A DNA stretch of 64,000 nt from Saprospiraceae bacterium (GCA_024103005.1 JAGFJA010000021.1:62001-126000), one strand, 5' to 3'; positions 25,864-34,406 are shown, numbered from the stretch's first letter. A program made the numbers and translations. The notes: generated from the letters alone by a model not told the origin.

Positions 25864-25871
25864 CAAAGCTA
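25864..25871 (-). promoter_or_regulatory. -7 box TAGCTTTG
   Basis: Exact TAnnTTTG on the minus strand, 17 bases before the ATG at 25846. The opposite strand has TATATTCG (25893-25900), one mismatch from consensus, 16 bases before the ATP-binding protein start at 25917. Confidence 0.4.
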
Positions 25872-25916
25872 CTATAAAATGATAATTATTTATATATTCG
25901 CCTAAAATAACTCCCG

Positions 25917-26852
25917 ATGGAACAAATTATTCTGAGTGTAAATAATGTTTCTAAGTATTACGATGGACACCAGGCTCTCAATAATGTTAGCTTTGATGTC
26001 CAGAGAGGATGTATATTCGGCTTACTTGGGCCGAATGGTGCCGGAAAGACTTCTCTTATCAGAATAATTACCAATATTACACAGGCCGACGAAGGAAGTA
26101 TCAGATTCAACGAAAAAGATACCCGCGATATCGATCGAGGTTTGATTGCCTACATGCCGGAGGAAAGAGGTCTCTACAAAAAGATGAAGGTAGGGGAACA
26201 ACTTGAATATCTTGCCGCCCTCAGACACATCCCTGCACGTGATGCAAGAGAAAGGATAGGATACTGGCTCGACAAATTTAATATTTCTGACTGGGCTTAT
26301 AAAAAAATAGAAGAATTGTCGAAAGGAATGCAGCAAAAGATCCAGTTTATTGCAACCATCCTTCATAACCCTACATTTCTCATCCTGGATGAACCCTTTT
26401 CTGGTCTGGACCCCGTAAATACGGAACTCCTTAAAGAAGAAATTCTCAATCTGAATAAACAAGGCACTACCCTGATGTTTTCTACCCACAGAATGGAACA
26501 GGTTGAAGAGATATGTAACCGAATTGTACTGATTAATAAAGGGCAAAATGTACTGGACAGCACAGTGAGTGAGACCAAACAATTATGGAAGGAAGGCCTA
26601 TTTCATCTCGTTTTTGAGCAAACTCCCACTCCTCTTGACGACCTACCGGCCGGTATTGAAATAAAGCAAATTTCAGGCAATGAGATCTGGGTCAAAACAT
26701 TTGATTTACAACATCTCAATTCATTGATAGCCTCTCAGATCAATAAAGGTAACCTCCTTCACAGCATGACAGAAAACCTTCCATCCTTAAATGAAATATT
26801 TATCAAAACGGTCAACGGAAACCAAGCAAGTCAGCCCCTGCCTCAGGCTTAA
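25917..26852 (+). CDS. ABC transporter ATP-binding protein (NatA-like, DUF4162 tail)
   Basis: This ATPase subunit of an ABC exporter has 311 residues. Visible motifs are Walker A (GPNGAGKTS, near residue 38), the Q-loop region, the signature LSKGMQQKI, Walker B (FLILDEPFSGLDP), and the H-loop (FSTHR). The C-terminal 90 residues are the DUF4162-type accessory domain of NatA-like transporters. The gene has a start at ATG 25917. No membrane permease gene follows: the next gene is on the opposite strand, so the partner must lie elsewhere. The protein may drive Na+ or drug export or another process. Confidence 0.85.
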   Translation: MEQIILSVNNVSKYYDGHQALNNVSFDVQRGCIFGLLGPNGAGKTSLIRIITNITQADEGSIRFNEKDTRDIDRGLIAYMPEERGLYKKMKVGEQLEYLAALRHIPARDARERIGYWLDKFNISDWAYKKIEELSKGMQQKIQFIATILHNPTFLILDEPFSGLDPVNTELLKEEILNLNKQGTTLMFSTHRMEQVEEICNRIVLINKGQNVLDSTVSETKQLWKEGLFHLVFEQTPTPLDDLPAGIEIKQISGNEIWVKTFDLQHLNSLIASQINKGNLLHSMTENLPSLNEIFIKTVNGNQASQPLPQA

Positions 26853-26856
26853 TTTC

Positions 26857-27990
26857 TTATTTTTTAAAATACAGATCATACGCCTGTTCGACAAAAGAAA
26901 ATCCGATATTACTCAAATTGACCTCCGATGACATCATGATAAATATATCGGTATGATTGATTTCATCCTGGAGATTTATGTCTGAAACAGACATTTTCTG
27001 ACTATTTGGTAAAAACCTGTCTGGCCAGATATCTGTGTAATAATACCAGAATTGATTTCCCTGATACATATTTTGAAAACCCAAATATATCATCGACCAG
27101 TAGAAACTGTCGGAAATAGATACAATCTTCAAAGGTATGGGTGTAAAATTTTCTTCAGTATGATATTGCGGATAGGCAAAATTTCCGCCTCTAAACCGGG
27201 AAAATAAATTCATTCCTTCCGTAATGTCGGCATCCGTGTATCGAGGAACATCAGAGATATCAATCGTTTTTGTGCATAGCGGCAACTCTGATAGTGATAC
27301 CTCTGCTACAAGCTTCTGCAAACTATCCATGACAAATCCTGCCCCATACATCGACCAATGGGTTCCATACTTTGTAAACAATGGAAATGAAACCGTATCC
27401 CTCAGTTTGGCAAAATACGCATTACAATCGAATACTTTTAATTTTTCCGCATTAAATTCCCTCGAAAACGACTCATAGTTGCCGGGGACCATGGGCTTAC
27501 GGAGATAGTCAGGTATCATTTCAGGATAAAACCGCACCTTGTTTGGTGCTTCCACTATGATTATATGCTTGCCCAATTTACCCAATGTATCAGCAAGCAT
27601 GGATAATTTATGCACCCGATCCGCTATCAGTGAGTCTCCGATAAAATTTGTACCGTAATAAGCATCTATGTATCCTTTTTCAAAAAAATATCTATCCTTC
27701 CCGATTACGACTGAATTGGCATTGGTAGTCCCGAAAAAAGAATAATCAATTTGATTATGAAGTCTTACCAGATCATTCCGAAAACCAAACCAATCATTGA
27801 GATACTTTTCCTTATTGTGTTGATAATCACCTGAAAACCACCCTTTAATAGAAAAATCAACATCCGGAGCATTCTCCACGGCGCCTTTCAGCTCACCGCC
27901 CTTGAAAATATGCAAAGACCATTGAATCATAGGCGCAAAAAGAACCATCATCCAAAAAATCATCAAATATTTCTTAAAGTTGATCTCCAT
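26857..27990 (-). CDS. AlgJ/AlgX-like (SGNH-type) O-acetyltransferase partner
   Basis: This 377-residue protein has an N-terminal membrane helix (residues 8-28). An extracytoplasmic SGNH-like domain follows with ISDSFYWSM as the Ser block (near residue 290) and KYGTHWSMYGAGFVM as the His block. The usual Asp of the DxHW motif is a Gly here (GTHW), a variant I believe is common in Bacteroidota relatives. It resembles alginate O-acetyltransferase AlgJ/AlgX-type enzymes, which transfer acetyl groups delivered by an MBOAT protein to extracellular polymer. It is the last gene of the pdhA-MBOAT-AlgJ operon, 5 bases after the MBOAT stop. Confidence 0.78.
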   Translation of the reverse strand: MEINFKKYLMIFWMMVLFAPMIQWSLHIFKGGELKGAVENAPDVDFSIKGWFSGDYQHNKEKYLNDWFGFRNDLVRLHNQIDYSFFGTTNANSVVIGKDRYFFEKGYIDAYYGTNFIGDSLIADRVHKLSMLADTLGKLGKHIIIVEAPNKVRFYPEMIPDYLRKPMVPGNYESFSREFNAEKLKVFDCNAYFAKLRDTVSFPLFTKYGTHWSMYGAGFVMDSLQKLVAEVSLSELPLCTKTIDISDVPRYTDADITEGMNLFSRFRGGNFAYPQYHTEENFTPIPLKIVSISDSFYWSMIYLGFQNMYQGNQFWYYYTDIWPDRFLPNSQKMSVSDINLQDEINHTDIFIMMSSEVNLSNIGFSFVEQAYDLYFKK

Positions 27991-27995
27991 CCTGT

Positions 27996-29417
27996 TTAAA
28001 ATCTGAAATAAATAAATGGATTAAAACCAAAGCTCGATATGGAAGCCAGCGATAAAATCAATAATATTAACATTACAGGGACCATCACGATATGCCGGCT
28101 GATAGAAAAGCTCCCTTCAAATATCTGATCCTGAAAAGCTTGGGTTCGCTTATTCAGGGCAAAAAAGGCAAAAATGAGTCCTACAATAAAAATGAATATA
28201 AATTTAATACCGAGATGTATCTCATTTCCGACCTGCCAAGAAAACAGTGTTTTTAAAAAATTAGTGGCATCATTGAAATGCTCTATCCTGAAAAAAACCC
28301 AACCAATCACAACGAAAAAAAAGGTAAATACAAGTGGAATTATCCTACCCATTTTAAGATACCATTTAGACAGGAAAAGCCGCTCGATGACCAGGAAACA
28401 GCCATGATAAACGCCCCACAAAACAAAGTTCCACGAAGCGCCATGCCACAAACCGGACGCAACAAAGACCAGCCAAAGATTAAAATATGTCCTTCCAGGA
28501 GAGACTCTGTTTCCTCCCAGTGGAATATAAAGATAATTTTTCATCCAATTACCCAGGGTCATGTGCCATCTTCGCCAGAACTCAGTAATGCTGCGGGAAG
28601 TATATGGACTGTTGAAATTTTCAGGCAATCTGAAACCAAGCATCCTTGCTATTCCAATTGCCATATCTGAGTAACCGCTGAAATCATAATAAATTTGTAA
28701 GGTATAGGCCAAAATTCCGGTCCATGCTGTCATGGAATTCATCGTATGAAAATCTTGTGAAAAGACTAAGTCTGCATGTGCACCCATCTGATTTGCTATC
28801 AATACTTTCTTGGCAAGCCCGATAACAAAACGGTAAAACCCAGTCAATCTGTTCTCATTATTCTCATTGGCACTTCTATCGGCTATCTGATCGGCAATAT
28901 CATGGTACCTGACAATTGGACCTGCTATCAACTTGGGAAACAAAATGATATAAAGCTGGTAGTCCCAGAAATTCTTCAATGGCTTGTGTATTCGACGATA
29001 AACATCAACCACATAAGTAATGGTCTCAAAAGTATAAAAGGATATACCGATGGGTAAGACCAGCTTAGTCCAGGAGATTTGTGTGACTCCGATATTCTCC
29101 AGAAATAAATTGACATTCTCAATAAAAAAATTGGAATACTTAAAGTAAAACAATAATCCAAGATTAACCGTGACAGACAAGGAAAGCAAAATCTTCCTTT
29201 TCCAGGGAGTTGTCATACTATCCATCTGACCTACCAGAAAAAAATCCAGTAAAGTCGTCGTCAGTATTACGAATATAAACTTAGGGGCGCCCCAGGCATA
29301 AAAAAAGACAGAAAACAGAAGAATCGTTAAATTCTTATATTTTCTGTCAACTACAAAATATAAAAATAGAAAAAGCGGTAAAAAGTATAGTACAAATACG
29401 ATGCTGGAAAATACCAT
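27996..29417 (-). CDS. MBOAT family O-acyltransferase (AlgI/DltB-like)
   Basis: This polytopic inner-membrane acyltransferase of 473 residues has about ten hydrophobic helices. Diagnostic blocks are YDFSGYSDMAIGIARMLGFRL, the following ITEFWRRWHMTLGNWMKNYLYIPLGGNR segment and LVFVASGLWHGASWNFVLWGVYHG, whose WHG histidine is the catalytic residue. It would move an acetyl group across the membrane for transfer by the neighbouring AlgJ-like protein to a surface polysaccharide. The gene lies between pdhA (16 bases upstream) and the AlgJ-like gene. Confidence 0.9.
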   Translation of the reverse strand: MVFSSIVFVLYFLPLFLFLYFVVDRKYKNLTILLFSVFFYAWGAPKFIFVILTTTLLDFFLVGQMDSMTTPWKRKILLSLSVTVNLGLLFYFKYSNFFIENVNLFLENIGVTQISWTKLVLPIGISFYTFETITYVVDVYRRIHKPLKNFWDYQLYIILFPKLIAGPIVRYHDIADQIADRSANENNENRLTGFYRFVIGLAKKVLIANQMGAHADLVFSQDFHTMNSMTAWTGILAYTLQIYYDFSGYSDMAIGIARMLGFRLPENFNSPYTSRSITEFWRRWHMTLGNWMKNYLYIPLGGNRVSPGRTYFNLWLVFVASGLWHGASWNFVLWGVYHGCFLVIERLFLSKWYLKMGRIIPLVFTFFFVVIGWVFFRIEHFNDATNFLKTLFSWQVGNEIHLGIKFIFIFIVGLIFAFFALNKRTQAFQDQIFEGSFSISRHIVMVPVMLILLILSLASISSFGFNPFIYFRF

Positions 29418-29433
29418 ATACCGCCGGGGGTTA

Positions 29434-30453
29434 TCAGTCTTTCATAAACGGATAATCCCTTTCTACATAGTTATCTATATATAATTCTTCAGGAGAAGGC
29501 CATGGAGATTCTTCCGCAAATTGTACGGCGTCTTCGATCTCATCCTTTATACTTTCCTGAATCTCAAGTACTCGTTCGTCCGGAAGTAAACCGGTTTCCT
29601 TAAATGAATGTTCCAGCATACCGATAGGGTCAAGTGTTTTGTAATATTCAAGTTCTTCCTTTGTTCGATAGAGTCCCGGATCGCTCACACTGTGACCTCT
29701 ATATCTATAGGTCTTTATTTCCAGATAATATGGTCCTTTTCCCGATCTGATGTGTTCAGCAGCTCTTGAAACAGCTTCATGTACAACTTCAGGCCGCATT
29801 CCGTCAACCTGTTCACTTGGCATATCATAACTCAGTCCGATCTTCACCATATCCGTCACATTGGATGTCCTGGCAACAGAAGTACCCATAGCATATTGGT
29901 TATTTTCACAAATAAATAATACGGGCAACTTCCAGTTCATAGCCATGTTGAAGGTTTCATGCAGTGCACCTTGTCTTGCTGCCCCGTCCCCAAAAAGGGT
30001 AACACAGATATTATCCGTCTTATTATATTTCTCGGCAAATGCAATACCAGCTCCGATTGGAATCTGTGCGCCTACTATACCATTTCCACCGAAAAATTTG
30101 TGTTCCTTGGAAAAAAAGTGCATAGAACCACCTTTTCCTCTAACACATCCGGTATCCTTGCCATATAACTCCGCCATACATTCTCGTGAAGTCAGCCCTT
30201 TCATCAGTGCCAAACCATGTACACGATAGGCAGTTACCATACAGTCTTCCGGGCGTAAAGCTGTCTTCAACCCAGCTGCAATAGCTTCCTGTCCTATATA
30301 AACATGACAAAACCCGCGAATTTTTTGTTGAGAATACATCAATAATGTCTTTTCTTCAAATCGTCTGATTCTAAGCATAGTCTCATACCAGGTCGCATAA
30401 GTTTCTTCAGAATATTTAGCCTTTATTTTTTTCTTGTCTGCTGTTGTTTGCAT
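29434..30453 (-). CDS. pdhA: Pyruvate dehydrogenase E1 component, alpha subunit
   Basis: This is the thiamine-diphosphate-dependent E1 alpha subunit, which decarboxylates pyruvate. The 339-residue protein has the RRFEEKTLLMYSQQKIRGFCHVYIGQEA start, the cofactor motif GDGAARQGALHE, then FICENNQYAMGTSV and the phosphorylation-loop equivalent YRYRGHSVSDPG. No E1 beta or E2 gene is next to it; E1 beta must lie elsewhere. The next two genes form an O-acetylation module, an interesting link because PDH supplies acetyl-CoA. A TAATTTTA -7-like element and the sequence GAGGAAGG lie just before the ATG. Confidence 0.93.
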   Translation of the reverse strand: MQTTADKKKIKAKYSEETYATWYETMLRIRRFEEKTLLMYSQQKIRGFCHVYIGQEAIAAGLKTALRPEDCMVTAYRVHGLALMKGLTSRECMAELYGKDTGCVRGKGGSMHFFSKEHKFFGGNGIVGAQIPIGAGIAFAEKYNKTDNICVTLFGDGAARQGALHETFNMAMNWKLPVLFICENNQYAMGTSVARTSNVTDMVKIGLSYDMPSEQVDGMRPEVVHEAVSRAAEHIRSGKGPYYLEIKTYRYRGHSVSDPGLYRTKEELEYYKTLDPIGMLEHSFKETGLLPDERVLEIQESIKDEIEDAVQFAEESPWPSPEELYIDNYVERDYPFMKD

Positions 30454-30585
30454 TCCTTCCTCTTTATGAAATTCTGTAAAAGCGTAAAATTATAAATTTA
30501 AAAGCAATAAAAAGTGAAAATGTAATCACCAAGTATAATAATAATCTATAACTTTTTTATTATCAAACACTTTTATTGAAAAAAA

Positions 30586-30601
30586 GGTTTTCTTGAAAAC
30601 C
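30586..30601. repeat. Inverted repeat GGTTTTC-TT-GAAAACC with an adjacent T-run
   Basis: Two 7-base arms form a hairpin (loop counted as CAAG/CTTG). On the minus strand it is followed by seven T, so it resembles a terminator blocking antisense transcription towards pdhA. It lies between pdhA and recF; the recF -7-like element TACCTTTA is at 30632-30639. Confidence 0.35.
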
Positions 30602-30671
30602 ATTATCCCAAAACATTTCACAGATTTTCATTACCTTTAAGGGTTCCATTGTATTAATAAACAGAACATAA

Positions 30672-31784
30672 ATGTTTTTAAAGCATCTTCAGCTTATCCG
30701 ATTTAAAAATTATGAAAGTCTGGAAATTGATTTTGCAGAAGGTATTCATATTTTAACCGGAAACAATGGTCAAGGGAAAACCAATCTACTTGATGCAATC
30801 TACCTCCTTTGCATGACGAAATCTTATTTCCAATACTCTGAAAAAAATCTGATTCTCTTTGGAAATGATTTTTTCAGAGTCAAAGGCACTTTTATAAAAA
30901 ATAATCAACCTATGGTCATAGATTGCAAATATCGACTTCACGGAACAAAGTCCTTTGTAAAAGACGATAAAGAGGTCAAAAAATACGCATCTTTTATAGG
31001 TACCCTGCCGGTCGTTATGATTACACCCGCCGATATTCAGCTTATTGAGGAAGGAAGCGAAGAGCGACGCAGGTTCCTGGATATGTCCATTTGCCAGGTA
31101 GAAAATACATACACTGAAAATCTCAACAAATACAATAAATTATTGAGACAAAGAAACAGCCATCTTAAAACAATCAGTAATCAGTCAGGAAAAAAAGATG
31201 AATTACTCGAATTCTATGACGATGAAATGGCCAGACTATCGGTTATGATCCTATTTTCCCGACAGAAGTTTACCGATGAAATGTCCGGTCAATACAAGGA
31301 ACTATATGGCATTCTGTCAAGTGGAATGGAACGGGTAAAAATGGAATACAGACCCGATTGTATCGGTGATGTTAAAGAATTTAAGGAAATGTTTACCCGC
31401 AACCTCCAGAAAGATATTCTCCTGGAAAGAACTACCCACGGCATCCATCGCGATGATATCGAATTTTATATTGAAGACATGCCGGTCAAAAGAGTAGGCT
31501 CGCAAGGTCAGATAAAATCTACCATTTTTGCCGCAAAGCTTTCGCAGTATCAATGGTTGAAAAAGTTTACCTCTACCCTGCCCATCCTGCTTCTCGACGA
31601 TATTTTCGACAAACTGGACCACAATCGAGTAACGAATCTTTTAAAAATAATTGATAGCAATATATACGGTCAGATCTTTATTACTGATACTTACAAAGAA
31701 AGGATACGATCAATTCTTCCTGAATTAAATAAGTCTTTTAAGTGTTTCACCATCCAACAGGGTCAAATAGATAAATATGAGTAA
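30672..31784 (+). CDS. recF: DNA replication and repair protein RecF
   Basis: RecF is an SMC-like ATPase that loads RecA at single-strand gaps with RecO and RecR. The 370-residue product has Walker A (GNNGQGKTNLLDAIYLL near residue 31), the RRRFLDMSICQVE block, the ABC-like signature SQGQIKS, and Walker B (ILLLDDIFDKLD) close to the C-terminus. Length and layout are standard. The start ATG follows a TACCTTTA -7-like element by 32 bases. The next gene overlaps it by eight bases, a usual pairing in Bacteroidota. Confidence 0.93.
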   Translation: MFLKHLQLIRFKNYESLEIDFAEGIHILTGNNGQGKTNLLDAIYLLCMTKSYFQYSEKNLILFGNDFFRVKGTFIKNNQPMVIDCKYRLHGTKSFVKDDKEVKKYASFIGTLPVVMITPADIQLIEEGSEERRRFLDMSICQVENTYTENLNKYNKLLRQRNSHLKTISNQSGKKDELLEFYDDEMARLSVMILFSRQKFTDEMSGQYKELYGILSSGMERVKMEYRPDCIGDVKEFKEMFTRNLQKDILLERTTHGIHRDDIEFYIEDMPVKRVGSQGQIKSTIFAAKLSQYQWLKKFTSTLPILLLDDIFDKLDHNRVTNLLKIIDSNIYGQIFITDTYKERIRSILPELNKSFKCFTIQQGQIDKYE

Positions 31785-32076
31785 TTTTTTAGGATCTAAT
31801 GAAAAATCATTTCGTGAATTGATGAAGGAATACATCAAATTACCCGGAATCAGACAACAATACATCAAAGTTGTCCTGAAAATGACCTGGGAAGAAAATA
31901 TGGGTCCCTTAATTACCAAATACACCAGAAGATTGACACTATCCAAGGGAGTTTTAACTATTAAAGTAGATTCTGCCCCACTCAGACAGGAATTATCCTT
32001 TAATAAGATTAAAATTATTGAAATGTATCAGAAAGCATTCGGAGAAGATCTCGTAAGAGAAATAGTCATCTCATAA
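31777..32076 (+). CDS. DUF721 domain protein
   Basis: This 99-residue protein is of the DUF721 (DciA-like) family. It has an N-terminal helix (SFRELMKEYIKLPGIRQQYIK), then a strand with a GPLITKYTRRLTLSKGVLTIKVDSAPLRQELSF block, and ends in a helix. The WEENMGPLITKYTRRL segment and the VDSAPLRQEL motif are the family marks. Some relatives load the replicative helicase, so a role in replication is possible but inferred. It overlaps recF by eight bases and so is likely translated with it. Confidence 0.85.
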   Translation: MSNFLGSNEKSFRELMKEYIKLPGIRQQYIKVVLKMTWEENMGPLITKYTRRLTLSKGVLTIKVDSAPLRQELSFNKIKIIEMYQKAFGEDLVREIVIS

Positions 32077-32176
32077 TCTATTGATTGTCAATATAGAATA
32101 TTGAATCTTTAGTACCTCAATCAAACTATTTTATTCCAAATTGAATTTTCAAAAGAATGATTTTCCAAATTATCAT

Positions 32177-32184
32177 TACATTTG
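32177..32184 (+). promoter_or_regulatory. -7 box TACATTTG of the tRNA-Arg gene
   Basis: Exact TAnnTTTG, 17 bases before the first base of the tRNA, as expected for a stable RNA promoter. The -33 element is unclear. Confidence 0.5.
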
Positions 32185-32201
32185 CACGTTTTTAAAGTGA
32201 C

Positions 32202-32275
32202 GGCTCCGTAGTTCAACTGGATAGAATATCAGATTTCGGCTCTGAGGGTTAGGGGTTCGAATCCTCTCGGGGTCA
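32202..32275 (+). tRNA. tRNA-Arg (anticodon TCG)
   Basis: A full cloverleaf can be drawn. The acceptor stem GGCTCCG/CGGGGTC has two G-U pairs, the D stem is GTTC/GAAT, and the anticodon stem TCAGA/TCTGA is perfect with loop TTTCGGC. The variable loop is GGGTT, the T stem is AGGGG/CCTCT and the T loop is TTCGAAT. The anticodon is TCG at 32236-32238, reading CGA. The discriminator is A and the CCA end is not encoded. It stands alone after recF-DUF721, with its own -7 box and a strong terminator. Confidence 0.92.
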
Positions 32276-32285
32276 CAAAACTTTC

Positions 32286-32315
32286 AGCCAATCATTTGTG
32301 TTAAAATGGTTGGCT
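32286..32315 (+). terminator. Strong rho-independent terminator after tRNA-Arg
   Basis: A 12-base-pair stem (32286-32297 with 32304-32315, one G-U pair) encloses a six-base loop and is followed by a T-rich tract TTCTTTATT. It starts 10 bases after the tRNA. Confidence 0.75.
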
Positions 32316-32463
32316 TTCTTTATTCATCTATGTTTATTTGTGGTACCTTTAAAGCATGTGAATAATTCTTAATCTAAATTTCAACTTTTGAAAAAACAAT
32401 TTGTACGTTTATTACATCATCCACACCACAAAGAAAAGCAAATATAAAAGTTAAGCTTGTTCT

Positions 32464-32907
32464 TTAATTTCTTTGTTCGTTAACAGGAATTAATTTTTTA
32501 CTGGTTTTCGCCAAATCATATATTGTTTTACCTTTAAACAATGAGATTAACCTAATTTTAAGTTCTTTATATTCATAATGAAGGGAACAAGGGTTTTCGT
32601 CACTGCACTGAGGGAAGCCCAAGACACAACTTTCTATTACATTTGACTCTTTCATGGCAAAAATAATATCATAAACAGACTTTCGTTTTGCCTCTTCAGT
32701 CATGTAAAAACCACCTGAAGGTCCGGGAACAGAGGCAATTATACCTCCGCTTTTTTTTGTCAGCTGCTGCAAAACTTTAGCCGTAAAAGCCTGTGGTGCA
32801 CCGATACCTTCAGCAATTTCCTGAATACTTACTTTACGTTGTGAAGATGCTTTAAGAGCAATAAAAATAGAGGCCCTTAGAGCATATTCAGTTGATTTGG
32901 AAAACAT
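32464..32907 (-). CDS. Rrf2 family regulator, Fe-S type (NsrR/IscR-like)
   Basis: This 147-residue winged-helix regulator starts MFSKSTEYALRASIF and has the wing segment GIIASVPGPSGGFYMTEEA, both family marks. The cysteine cluster ESC-x6-C-x5-C (residues near 93-106) is where NsrR, IscR and RirA bind an iron-sulfur cluster. Because it ends the nirK operon, it is probably an NO or redox sensor controlling denitrification and may repress its own operon. The start ATG is 24 bases after the SCO gene stop. It may bind the palindromes in the nirK/norC intergenic region, but this is inference. Confidence 0.82.
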   Translation of the reverse strand: MFSKSTEYALRASIFIALKASSQRKVSIQEIAEGIGAPQAFTAKVLQQLTKKSGGIIASVPGPSGGFYMTEEAKRKSVYDIIFAMKESNVIESCVLGFPQCSDENPCSLHYEYKELKIRLISLFKGKTIYDLAKTSKKLIPVNEQRN

Positions 32908-32931
32908 TGATTGGGATTTAACTCTTACAGA

Positions 32932-33504
32932 TCAACTACTTTTAACTAACTTATTAACTTCTCCTGCAACTTTGGCAGCATCAATAGTCAAACCTTCTTC
33001 CTGCATTTGTAATTTCCCATCTTTGGAGAAAACGCTTATGATGTTTGAATGTGAAAAATCTACCGGTGATATCTTTTTATACTTCATAGCAAGTACATTG
33101 GCAAATTCTTGTGTTGAAGCTTCATCACTTCGCAGAAATACCCAATGTGGTGCACTCATACCATTTGTTTTTGCGAACTCTGCCAACCTTTCAGGTGTAT
33201 CTGTCTCGGGATCTATACTAACTAAAACCAAAGAAACATCTTTTAAAACAGAAGGACTGATTTCCTTCTCTATCTTTTTCATATCGGCTACCAAGATGGG
33301 ACAAGCAGTTTTACAAGTGGTGTAAATCATAACGACCACCAGAGTCTTACCTTGCAACTCGCTTAGTTTCATTGATTTATTATGTTGATCCTGCCAAGTG
33401 GAGGTCAACTGAAATATAGAATCTGATGGTATTTCCTTTGATTTTTGATCAGTTTTACATGCGAATAAAAAGATACATGCAAAGATTAACCATATATTTT
33501 TCAT
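32932..33504 (-). CDS. SCO1/SenC family copper chaperone lipoprotein
   Basis: This thioredoxin-fold protein has 190 residues from the ATG at 33504. A lipobox (FLFACK, cysteine at residue 16) makes it a lipoprotein. The copper-binding CxxxC motif is TTCKTACP, and the third ligand is the histidine in PVDFSHSN. The longer reading frame (ATG 33546) would bury the lipobox and is less likely. SCO proteins deliver copper to CuA centres and related copper sites. Placed after nirK and nirV, it likely supports copper insertion into nitrite reductase. Confidence 0.87.
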   Translation of the reverse strand: MKNIWLIFACIFLFACKTDQKSKEIPSDSIFQLTSTWQDQHNKSMKLSELQGKTLVVVMIYTTCKTACPILVADMKKIEKEISPSVLKDVSLVLVSIDPETDTPERLAEFAKTNGMSAPHWVFLRSDEASTQEFANVLAMKYKKISPVDFSHSNIISVFSKDGKLQMQEEGLTIDAAKVAGEVNKLVKSS

Positions 33505-33569
33505 AATACAAATTAGTTTAAAGTAAAAGCTTGCCAAAGAAGGCATGAGATTGGGTAAAATTCAGTTTC

Positions 33570-34406
33570 TTAATTCTTATGGATGCTTTTAGCACATCTG
33601 AATCCTAAATTATTTACGGTATAATTGGCTTTGAGCCCGGCTCTCATACTAAACCTCATAAAAGCAGCATAGTTCATAACATCTGTTGCAGTTACCGCTC
33701 CGGCTGCGCAAAACATATTTTTATCGCTATATTCACCTGCCCTGGATTCACCTGTGATTAAAACAGAATTAAAGTCATCCGTCCACTCCCACACCAAATC
33801 AAACATATTATAGACACCCCAGTAATTAGGAGATGATTTTTTCACTGGATTAAATTGTCTGTTTTTAATCAAATATAAATCGATAATATCATCTGAATAT
33901 GATTTTTTCTTGCGGGCATTAGGGACTTCGTTATCTGCCATTGCGACAAATTCCCATTCATCCAGTAAAGGCAGCCTTTTACCGACTGCATTGGCATAGG
34001 CTTTTGCAGCGTGCCAGGAAACCTGAGTTATCGGCGCATCCAAGGGAACTGTATCAGGTAAAGTTGTGTCAGAAGTCCATAGTTTTAAATAATTAGTATC
34101 AGCATAAATCCTTTTGACATTTGAACGTCTCCATTCAGGATATGCCTTTACAAATTCCAGAAATTCTCCATTGGTTACAGGTCTTTCATCTATAAGGAAT
34201 GAGTCAACCTTTATCATAGAAGTATCTGATCCAAAAAATGGTTTGTACTTTCCTCCGGGAATCATAACCATCTTCGTATTAGACTTGATAGATCGACTTC
34301 CCTGTTCGATATTTTTTTTAATATGGGGTGCAACCTCCTCCCTTTGGCAGGAGGTGCATCCCATATTAATCATCATAACGAGAATCGAAAAATATACAAA
34401 TCTCAT
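33570..34406 (-). CDS. nirV: NirV-like SUMF1/FGE-fold lipoprotein
   Basis: The 278-residue protein has a lipobox-type N-terminus (MINMGCTSC) and a SUMF1 domain: MVMIPGGKYKPFFG, VDSFLIDERPVTNGEFLEFV, APITQVSWHAAKAYANAVGKRLPLLDEWEFVA, WEWTDDF and a C-terminal NNLGFRCAK block. Formylglycine-generating enzymes have two catalytic cysteines before that block (human Cys336 and Cys341); in alignment both are absent here (Asp and Ala). NirV is the known SUMF1-fold protein encoded beside nirK in several denitrifiers, with unclear function. The four-base spacing with nirK supports that name. It is probably a maturation or structural partner of NirK rather than a sulfatase activator. Confidence 0.78.
   Translation of the reverse strand: MRFVYFSILVMMINMGCTSCQREEVAPHIKKNIEQGSRSIKSNTKMVMIPGGKYKPFFGSDTSMIKVDSFLIDERPVTNGEFLEFVKAYPEWRRSNVKRIYADTNYLKLWTSDTTLPDTVPLDAPITQVSWHAAKAYANAVGKRLPLLDEWEFVAMADNEVPNARKKKSYSDDIIDLYLIKNRQFNPVKKSSPNYWGVYNMFDLVWEWTDDFNSVLITGESRAGEYSDKNMFCAAGAVTATDVMNYAAFMRFSMRAGLKANYTVNNLGFRCAKSIHKN

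Noticed and set aside
32897-33325. A 142-codon plus-strand frame opposite the SCO gene
   Set aside because: It mirrors the SCO coding sequence; the minus-strand frame has a lipobox and CxxxC copper motif and is clearly the gene.
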